64,000 nt of DNA, from positions 5,215 through 69,214 of the forward strand of contig JBFXAN010000007.1 in the NCBI GenBank assembly GCA_050184225.1, read 5' to 3'. This document shows, in pieces, positions 58,311 through 64,000 of this stretch (positions within the stretch are counted from its first letter, which is position 1; every line of letters starts with the position of its first letter). The stretch is from JBFXAN01 sp050184225. GTDB taxonomy: Bacteria > Chloroflexota > Dehalococcoidia > CAUJGQ01. The notes below the pieces were generated by a model. That model saw only the letters and a list, made by a program, of their open reading frames with translations. It did no database searches and was not told the DNA's origin. The position numbers and the translations under genes are program-made.

Positions 58311-58895
58311 CCGTAGTGGATCGACTGTGCGTCTAGCAGATGGATGCGCGGCGACGGGGTATATGACCCCCACTTCCGCGTGCAGATTCGAGTTCGCCCG
58401 ATGGAGTCCCAGGTCCGGGACTGGAGTCCCGTTCCACCTGGCCTAGCTGCACCGCCCCGCTCGTCGTCGCCCGGCTCTGATTACGCGGGCCTTGGAGCCC
58501 CATCCGCCCCTCGCCCCATGTTCTGCATGTTGGCTTCGGGACTCCGCTCACTCTTCGCCACCCGCATCATCGGACATAGCTCATAGTTGTCGCTTAACGG
58601 TACACGGGCTTGTGAACCGCAGTTGCCCCCTCACGAGGCGCGACGGCAACGCTAGTCGCCATCGACTGGAATAGCCGTGCCTCGCGGACCCAAGCCCACA
58701 TTCCTAACGGCTGATCCACGTTCTACACGGATCCGCCCCCGGTGTACATGCTGAGCGCGATTTCAACTGAGTCAGACGCATACAATAAGGATCTGTCGGC
58801 GTCACTGCGCCTCTGTTTATTCACGTAAAGCGACGATAACTGGACAGGATTTGGTCGTTGTGCTAGATTCAGTGGTGTAGCGCAGCGCGCTGGCG
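58311..58895. other. Right end of element 2, no gene recognised
   Basis: About 580 bp of degraded sequence with short frames. It contains the repeat CGATAACTGGACA at 58834-58846, and near 58873 a stretch (TCAGTGGTG..AGCGC) that resembles a tRNA D arm. Confidence 0.5.
58834..58846 (+). repeat. CGATAACTGGACA, right end of element 2
   Basis: Identical, in the same orientation, to 52484-52496 near the integrase. It lies 50 bp before the att core, as expected for an arm site at the far end of an integrated element. Confidence 0.65.
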
Positions 58896-58951
58896 GCCTT
58901 CCAAGCAGGCTGTCGCGAGTTCGAATCTCGTCCCCCGCTCCAACCGCCGGC
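58896..58951 (+). repeat. attR: 3' half of tRNA-Gly, right edge of element 2
   Basis: These 56 bases are identical to 52410-52465: the core GCCTTCCAA, the 3' anticodon stem, variable loop, T arm, acceptor strand, CCA and 9 further bases. The 5' half is absent, so it is not a working tRNA. It is read as the original chromosomal 3' half. Confidence 0.93.
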
Positions 58952-58971
58952 CGTGAATCCGGCGCGACACG

Positions 58972-59877
58972 TCAGGGCGCAGGCGCCACACCCTGCTTGG
59001 TGAAGAAGGCGTGGAGGGCGCGAAAGGTTTCGTCGGGCGCCTCCTCGGGGAGGAAGTGGCCGCAGGGGAAGCCCTCCCCACGGACATCGGTTGCCCAGTC
59101 CCGCCAGACGCTCAGCCAATCGCGGCCACCGCGCCCGATCCGCCCCGCACCCCATAGCACCAGAACCGGACAGCCGATGCGATGGCCGCGCGCCCGATCG
59201 GCGCGGTCGTGGTCCCGGTCGAGGGTGGCACCGGCGCGGTAGTCCTCACAGGTGGCGTGGATACAGGCCGGGTCGCGGAAGGCGTCGAGGTAGGCGGCCA
59301 TCGCTTCTGGAGCAAAGGCGTCGGGACTTCCGGACCAGCGGGCGAGGGTGGTACGGAGGAAGTACTCCGGCTCGGCACCGATCAAACGCTCGGGCAGGTC
59401 AAAGGGCTGGGCGAGGAAGAACCAGTGATAGGCGCCCATGCCGAAGGCCTGGTCGGCGCCATCCCACATTACGGCCGTGGGGACGATGTCGAGAACGGCA
59501 AGTCGGATCACGCGGTCGGGGTGGTCGAGGGCCATCCGGTAGGCGACGCGGCCGCCACGGTCGTGGCCGGCAACGGCGAACCGAGGAAAGCCAAGTTGTT
59601 CCATCACCGCTACCTGATCCAGGGCCATCACGCGCTTGCTGTAGGCGGCGTGGTCGGTGTCGCCGGGCGGTTTCGTGCTGGCGCCGTAGCCACGCAGGTC
59701 GGGAACGACGACGGTGAAGTGCTTCGCGAGGTGGGGGGCGACGCGGTGCCACAGAACATGGGTCTGGGGGTAACCGTGCAATAGCAGGAGGGGTGGACCG
59801 CTGCCGGCGGTGACGAGATGGATGGTGGCGCCGTCGACCGTGACCTGGCGGTGGGCAAAGCCGTCGAACAATGTCAT
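58972..59877 (-). CDS. Alpha/beta hydrolase, haloacetate dehalogenase-like
   Basis: A 301-residue alpha/beta hydrolase. The nucleophile is Asp106 in AGHDRGG (the acidic nucleophile and GHDRG pattern of fluoroacetate/haloacetate dehalogenases and epoxide hydrolases). HGYPQTHVLWHRV holds the oxyanion HG motif, and a His in CGHFLPEEAP completes the triad. Chromosomal gene right of the element. The exact substrate cannot be fixed from sequence alone. Confidence 0.85.
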   Translation of the reverse strand: MTLFDGFAHRQVTVDGATIHLVTAGSGPPLLLLHGYPQTHVLWHRVAPHLAKHFTVVVPDLRGYGASTKPPGDTDHAAYSKRVMALDQVAVMEQLGFPRFAVAGHDRGGRVAYRMALDHPDRVIRLAVLDIVPTAVMWDGADQAFGMGAYHWFFLAQPFDLPERLIGAEPEYFLRTTLARWSGSPDAFAPEAMAAYLDAFRDPACIHATCEDYRAGATLDRDHDRADRARGHRIGCPVLVLWGAGRIGRGGRDWLSVWRDWATDVRGEGFPCGHFLPEEAPDETFRALHAFFTKQGVAPAP

Positions 59878-60115
59878 CGGCTGATCCTTCTCCCGGTTGC
59901 TCCATCGGCGCGCGCTGCGGTGATATTTGGATGCAGCCGCACCATGACGTCATCGTAGAAACCAAGGGCATCGTACGCCGCTTCCATGCGCTTGCCCAAC
60001 CGCCAGGACAGCGACTGGGCGCCGCGGTGACCGCGCCGGCGTTATCGACGAACGACGACCCGTGCTCCTGGTCATATACTGTGGGCGAGACTCGAACATG
60101 CGCGAGGAGTGCGGG

Positions 60116-60571
60116 ATGACGACGCCGTCGACCAAGGATGACCTGCTGCTCGCCCTCGACCGTGCGGTGCAGGAGACGCTGACGTACTTCGATGGTCCCG
60201 GACGAGCGGCGGCGCCGCCCGGCCAGTGGGGCGCCTGGGACGTGCTTGCTCATTTCCACTACTGGCACGACGCCACGGCCTGGGGCATCGCCTCGGCCTC
60301 GCTCGGCGGTCCGCCCTGGCAGCTGTCCGGATCAGCCGACACGATCAATGCCGCGGCACTGGCGGTTCGGGCCGCAGAGGGATTCGACGACCTGCTCCGG
60401 CAGCTTCAGCAGGCGCAGGCACGGCTGCTACACGTGGCGCGGACGGCGCCCGATCTGGATGCGCCCGCCTTCCGGATGAGTGACGGCCGGCTCGTGTCGG
60501 TCGGACAACGGCTCGAGACGATCGCGCGCCACTGGCGAGGGCACGTCGCCGCCCTCCAGAGCGGCAGCTAG
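60116..60571 (+). CDS. DinB/ClbS-like four-helix protein
   Basis: A 151-residue protein with the DinB / maleylpyruvate-isomerase-N four-helix layout and metal-ligand candidates in WDVLAHFHYWH and the C-terminal ARHWRGHV. Such proteins bind a divalent metal; many act in thiol-dependent transfer or detoxification. ATG 60116 follows GCGAGGAG. Chromosomal. Confidence 0.75.
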   Translation: MTTPSTKDDLLLALDRAVQETLTYFDGPGRAAAPPGQWGAWDVLAHFHYWHDATAWGIASASLGGPPWQLSGSADTINAAALAVRAAEGFDDLLRQLQQAQARLLHVARTAPDLDAPAFRMSDGRLVSVGQRLETIARHWRGHVAALQSGS

Positions 60572-60667
60572 CAGGCACAACGTCGCCCTATCCGCTGCAC
60601 ATGCCGAGGAATAGCGCGTCATCACCCCGGCTGCGTCTCTCCCGTCCAGACCTCGTGATAACCTGGA

Positions 60668-61228
60668 ATGGTGAACCGCACCGGACGGCTCTACGCGATC
60701 GTCGAGGAATTGCGTGCCCGATCACCCCGGATGCTGCGCGCCGTCGACCTGGCCGGCCGCTTCGGCGTTTCAACCCGCACGATCGAGCGCGACCTCCTCG
60801 CCCTGCACGATGCGGGCGTACCGATCTGGACGCAACCCGGCCCCGGCGGCGGCTACGGCTTGATCGCCGGATCGACGCTGCCACCGCTCAACCTGACCCC
60901 TGCCGAAGCCGCCGCCATCGCCACCGCGCTGGCAGCGACGCGCGCCATGCCGTTCGCCGAAGCCGGCCGCTCCGCCCTGACCAAGCTCACCGGCGTGATG
61001 GCCGCGGCGCCGAAGGATGCGGCCTCCAGGCTCGTCAGGCAGATCCGGGTGGTACAGGGGCCGGATGGCCCGATCGAAACCATCGCGGATGTGATTCAGC
61101 GGTCGCTGATCGATGCCACCGCGATCGATCTGACCTATCACGATGCGCAGTCCCGCGAGACGCGGCGGATTGTCGAACCGATCGGCGTCTTTGGAACGCA
61201 CAACGGCTGGTTCCTCGCCGCCTGGTGA
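60668..61228 (+). CDS. WYL-domain transcriptional regulator (YafY-like), interrupted by TGA
   Basis: A 186-residue protein: N-terminal winged helix (RSPRMLRAVDLAGRFGVSTRTIERDLLAL) and a WYL-type middle. The frame stops at TGA 61226-61228 right after NGWFLAAW. The family continues at this point with a Cys and R-x-R-x-x-P-R-x-F. The same frame downstream reads exactly so (RLRQAPRIFRLNRIARA) until TGA 61367. The stop thus replaces a single Cys codon (TGC or TGT) and splits one gene. Confidence 0.8.
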   Translation: MVNRTGRLYAIVEELRARSPRMLRAVDLAGRFGVSTRTIERDLLALHDAGVPIWTQPGPGGGYGLIAGSTLPPLNLTPAEAAAIATALAATRAMPFAEAGRSALTKLTGVMAAAPKDAASRLVRQIRVVQGPDGPIETIADVIQRSLIDATAIDLTYHDAQSRETRRIVEPIGVFGTHNGWFLAAW

Positions 61229-61369
61229 CGTCTGCGTCAGGCGCCCCGCATCTTTCGTCTGAACCGGATCGCACGCGCGGCCCGGACGCTTGAGCCGATT
61301 ACCGTCCGGCTCCTCGAAGCGGTACTGCCGCCGTTGCCGTACGACGTGACCGAGCCCGCGCTGATGTGA
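61229..61369 (+). pseudogene. Detached C terminus of the WYL regulator
   Basis: Continuation of the WYL domain in the same frame after the TGA at 61226 (RLRQAPRIFRLNRIARAART, EPALM stop). It has no start codon of its own. Confidence 0.7.
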
Positions 61370-61546
61370 GGCCGGCTCACTTTCTCCACCACTCACCGCA
61401 GTGAATCCCAACCCTCGGATCAGTCATTGCCTGAGGCACCACCGTTCTCAGAGGAATTCCCGACATACTGTTGTCGCCGGCCCCCGCTACAGTGAGATCA
61501 GGAGCGGGAAAGGGCTTCACGACTACTTGGCGAGGAGAACCGACTG

Positions 61547-61906
61547 ATGAACAGCAATCCCACGTTCGGATTCGTGATCGAGTACGTACCCGATGTCGAG
61601 GCCGCCAAGAACTTCTACGTCGAGGTGCTTGGACTCAAAGTCGAGCGATATCACCCTACCTTCGTTCAGTTCGACCACTTCGCGATCGCCAGTGACGAAT
61701 CGTTGAGTGGAACAAGCGAGCCGGAGTTGTACTGGCTGGTCGACGACGCCGAGTCAGCCTTCAACGACCTTTCCCAGAAAGCGCAGGTGACGATGCCCCT
61801 GCAGCCGATGCCCTTCGGCAAGGTCTTCGCGATCGGCGATCCGGTAGGCCGGCCCCGCTATCTGCTCGAACTGGCGAAAGACCGCCCCAGCCAGCGCGTG
61901 CTGTGA
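61547..61906 (+). CDS. VOC (glyoxalase/bleomycin resistance) family protein
   Basis: A 119-residue protein with the beta-alpha-beta-beta-beta VOC fold (VIEYVPDVEAAKNFYVEVLGL, PELYWLVDDAESAF, MPFGKVFAIGDPVGRPRYLLEL). Metal-binding Glu/His positions are only partly kept. Small stand-alone gene on the chromosome. Confidence 0.85.
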   Translation: MNSNPTFGFVIEYVPDVEAAKNFYVEVLGLKVERYHPTFVQFDHFAIASDESLSGTSEPELYWLVDDAESAFNDLSQKAQVTMPLQPMPFGKVFAIGDPVGRPRYLLELAKDRPSQRVL

Positions 61907-62067
61907 TCGCGCGAGCTGCCCTGACGCCCGAAGCGGTGCGAAGTCACGCCGATCTGCCGGTGACCGTCGAGGACAACCAACCAGACGAAGGGAGCACAGC
62001 CACCGGTGCGGGAATCCGATGACTGTGCCCCCGCGTCCATCACTTCCGGATGGGCGCCCCACGTCAG

Positions 62068-62400
62068 CTAGAACCTGGGCGCCGTTCCAGACGTGCCGCC
62101 GGTTCCTGACGAGCCTCGAGATCCCTGGGAACCCTGCGCTCCCTGCGCGCCGGAACCTCCCTTATCCGGGCAATCTTCGCCGCCCCGCTGCCGAGGATTT
62201 GCCGGTTGTGCCGGCGCGTCCGATGCGTCCGGCGCCGGCGTCGGTGAACTGCTGCCGCCGGGCACGGTGGGCGCCGGACTCTGCGAGGGCGACGGCGTGC
62301 TGTCGCCCGGCGACTGGGCCATGGCAACGCCGCCCACGAGCGCGGCCGCGACGACCGCGCCACCGCCCGCGGCCAGCAGCGCCTGCTTTACATTCCACAC
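62068..62400 (-). CDS. Small exported Ser/Pro/Gly-rich protein
   Basis: A 110-residue protein from GTG 62400, which has GGAGG upstream. It has a signal-type segment (ALLAAGGGAVVAAALVGGVAMA) and then a low-complexity Ser/Pro/Gly tail. An ORF from 62592 exists, but the signal and ribosome binding site fix the shorter start. Function unknown. Confidence 0.65.
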   Translation of the reverse strand: MWNVKQALLAAGGGAVVAAALVGGVAMAQSPGDSTPSPSQSPAPTVPGGSSSPTPAPDASDAPAQPANPRQRGGEDCPDKGGSGAQGAQGSQGSRGSSGTGGTSGTAPRF

Positions 62401-62658
62401 AATCGAAACCTCCGTCTGACTGACGGGAACGCCGAGTCTTCCCGTCCTACGACCGTTCCACACGGCGCTCGTCTCCCTGTTAAGCACGGGCGTCCAGGGT
62501 CTTAACCACCTGCTAAATCTCGATGAGAGTATTCCCATAAGGCGCAATCCACTTACGGACATGCTGACCGCGCCGTTGCCGACCCGCCACACGGCGGAAA
62601 CATGACTGTCAATCCGCTGTTACATTCCTGTAACACTTCGCTTCCAGAATGACCACAG

Positions 62659-63963
62659 ATGGCATCCGCCAATTCCAACGAGGGGGTCGAGGAACCAGTG
62701 CACGAATATCAGCTCAGGAAAGGACGACGCTGGTCGTTGTGGCTGTTGACTGCCGCAATCGCCGTGATGCTTGTGGCGTGCTCAAGCGACAGTGATTCGT
62801 CCGGCAGCGGGAGTAGTGGTTCTGGGAGTGGCGACACGATCAAGGTCGGTGTCCTTCATTCGCTCAGCGGCACGATGGCCGTGAGCGAGGTCTCGGTGAA
62901 GGATGCGGAGCTGCTCGCGATCGAGGAGATCAACGCCGCCGGTGGTGTGCTCGGCAAGCAGCTCGAGCCGATCATCGAAGACGGCGCTTCGGACTGGCCG
63001 ACGTTCGCGGAGAAGGCGAAGAAGCTGATTCAGCAGGACAAGGTGGCCGTTACCTTCTGCTGCTGGACCTCGGCCAGTCGCAAGGCCGTGCTGCCGGTCT
63101 TTGAGGCGAACAAGTCGCTCGCCTGGTACCCGGTCCAGTACGAAGGGCTTGAATCATCGCCGTACATCTATTACATGGGGGCGACGACCAACCAGCAGAT
63201 CGTCCCGAGCGTCGAGTATCTGCTCAAGGAAGGCAAGTCGAAGTTCTTCCTGCTCGGCTCTGACTACGTCTTCCCACGGACAGCAAACAAGATCATCAAG
63301 GCGCAACTCGAAGCGAGCGGCGGTCAGACCGTCGCCGAAGAGTACACACCGCTCGGGCATACCGACTACACGACGGTGATCAACAAGATCAAGTCGGCCA
63401 ACCCGGACGTGATCTATAACACCCTCAACGGCGATAGCAACGTCGCCTTCTTCAAGCAACTACAGGACGCCGGTATCTCGCCGGACAAGATCACGACGAT
63501 GTCCGTCAGCGTCGCCGAAGAAGAAGCGCGCGCCATCGGCGGCAGCGTCATGGCGGGACACCTCGTCGCTTGGAACTACTACCAGACGACCGACACACCG
63601 GAGAACAAGAAGTTCGTCGAGGCATATAAGGCGAAGTATGGCTCCGACCGCGTGACATCGGACCCGGCTGAGGCGGCCTACATCGGCGTGAAACTGTGGG
63701 CGGCGGCCGCGAACAAGGCGGGCAGCATCGACGTTGCCAAGATTCGCGAGGCGACCAAAGGACTCGAGCTCCAGGCTCCAGAAGGTCTGGTCAAGATTCA
63801 TCCAGAGAACCAGCACATCTCCAAGACCGTCCGGATCGGCCGCATCCGTCCGGATGGCCTGATCGAAGAGATCTGGAGCACCGGCAAGCCCGTCGATCCC
63901 GATCCCTATCTGGAGTCTTACGGCTGGGGTAGCGAGTTCGCCAAGGAGAAGAAGGACAACTAG
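62659..63963 (+). CDS. urtA: Urea ABC transporter substrate-binding lipoprotein
   Basis: A 434-residue periplasmic-binding-type lipoprotein of the UrtA/FmdD family, which binds urea or short amides for the UrtBCDE transporter. The lipobox is VACS after a membrane segment. The binding domain follows (IKVGVLHSLSGTMAVSE, FCCWTSASRKAVLPVFE, LAWYPVQYEGLESSPYIYYMGA, FFLLGSDYVFPRTAN), which closely fits UrtA. A later GTG near 62699 would give a shorter leader. The remaining transporter genes would lie beyond the window. Confidence 0.92.
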   Translation: MASANSNEGVEEPVHEYQLRKGRRWSLWLLTAAIAVMLVACSSDSDSSGSGSSGSGSGDTIKVGVLHSLSGTMAVSEVSVKDAELLAIEEINAAGGVLGKQLEPIIEDGASDWPTFAEKAKKLIQQDKVAVTFCCWTSASRKAVLPVFEANKSLAWYPVQYEGLESSPYIYYMGATTNQQIVPSVEYLLKEGKSKFFLLGSDYVFPRTANKIIKAQLEASGGQTVAEEYTPLGHTDYTTVINKIKSANPDVIYNTLNGDSNVAFFKQLQDAGISPDKITTMSVSVAEEEARAIGGSVMAGHLVAWNYYQTTDTPENKKFVEAYKAKYGSDRVTSDPAEAAYIGVKLWAAAANKAGSIDVAKIREATKGLELQAPEGLVKIHPENQHISKTVRIGRIRPDGLIEEIWSTGKPVDPDPYLESYGWGSEFAKEKKDN

Positions 63964-63982
63964 GCTGCAGCCGCGCCACGGG

Positions 63983-64000
63983 AGATCGGAAGAGCGTCGT
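63983..64000. other. Illumina adapter sequence at the contig end
   Basis: AGATCGGAAGAGCGTCGT is the start of the standard TruSeq adapter. It ends exactly at the last base, so it is sequencing residue and not genomic DNA. Confidence 0.95.

Noticed and set aside
58873..58942. A hybrid tRNA from the D-arm-like TCAGTGGTG..AGCGC stretch plus the 3' half
   Set aside because: The 5' acceptor strand does not match CCCCCGC and the anticodon stem is lost.

Overview
The window is high-GC DNA from a bacterium that looks like a Chloroflexota member. That assignment is inferred from gene style and not proven; the clues are a urea-type ABC solute-binding lipoprotein and many genes with a -10 box placed 6-9 nt before the ATG. 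The last 18 bases (63983-64000) match an Illumina adapter, so the right edge is a contig end with adapter left on it. Both chromosomal flanks are ordinary. On the left are the 3' part of a threonine aldolase gene and a lipoprotein gene. On the right are an alpha/beta hydrolase, a DinB-like protein, a WYL regulator, a VOC protein, a small Ser/Pro-rich exported protein and UrtA.

Between the flanks, about 57 kb is mobile DNA integrated in a tRNA-Gly(TCC) gene. The 5' half of this tRNA (37 bp) lies at 1384-1420, a complete copy at 52382-52456, and the 3' half (part of a 56-bp repeat) at 58896-58951. All three share the 9-bp core GCCTTCCAA, which covers the anticodon. The simplest reading is two tandem elements. 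Element 1 (about 1421-52409, 51 kb) brought a replacement 5' half at its right end. Element 2 (about 52457-58895, 6.5 kb) brought a replacement 3' half at its left end. The only working tRNA is therefore assembled at the junction of the two elements.

Element 1, left part (1.4-5.3 kb): a tyrosine integrase, a truncated replication-relaxation paralogue, a RepB-like primase, and an XRE/ImmA-IrrE regulatory pair. Defence-like cargo follows (5.5-31.4 kb). It includes a compact operon of a metallo-beta-lactamase-fold protein, an E2-E1-JAB fusion and a patatin lipase; a pair with a kinase N-lobe fused to TPR-like helices; an internally deleted IS; a nested XerD-like recombinase with att-like repeats; and an operon of a winged-helix/nuclease-like protein, a Ser/Thr kinase and an unknown protein. 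A second ubiquitin-like operon (UBL, E2, JAB-E1) is flanked by divergent sigma-like, XRE and ImmA genes.

Element 1, right part (31.5-52.3 kb) is the plasmid/ICE-like backbone: AbrB, Phd-PIN, an ExeA-like ATPase with a small partner, an iteron-like repeat cluster next to a winged-helix replication protein, an excisionase-like protein, an OB-fold SSB-like protein, many small zinc-ribbon or hypothetical proteins with strong ribosome binding sites, membrane-anchored proteins including a zincin, a replication-relaxation protein and a HerA/TraD-like DNA translocase.

Element 2 holds an integrase cut by an amber codon just before its catalytic tyrosine, a TubC-N-like protein, membrane and zinc-ribbon proteins, a HEPN-like protein, a Pro-rich membrane protein and the remnant of a DNA methyltransferase.

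The strongest candidate for an undescribed system is the MBL / E2-E1-JAB / patatin operon (5531-10506). It resembles the protein-conjugation arm of type II CBASS, with a patatin effector, but no nucleotide cyclase is visible. A second, separate ubiquitin-like operon lies 13 kb away in the same element.
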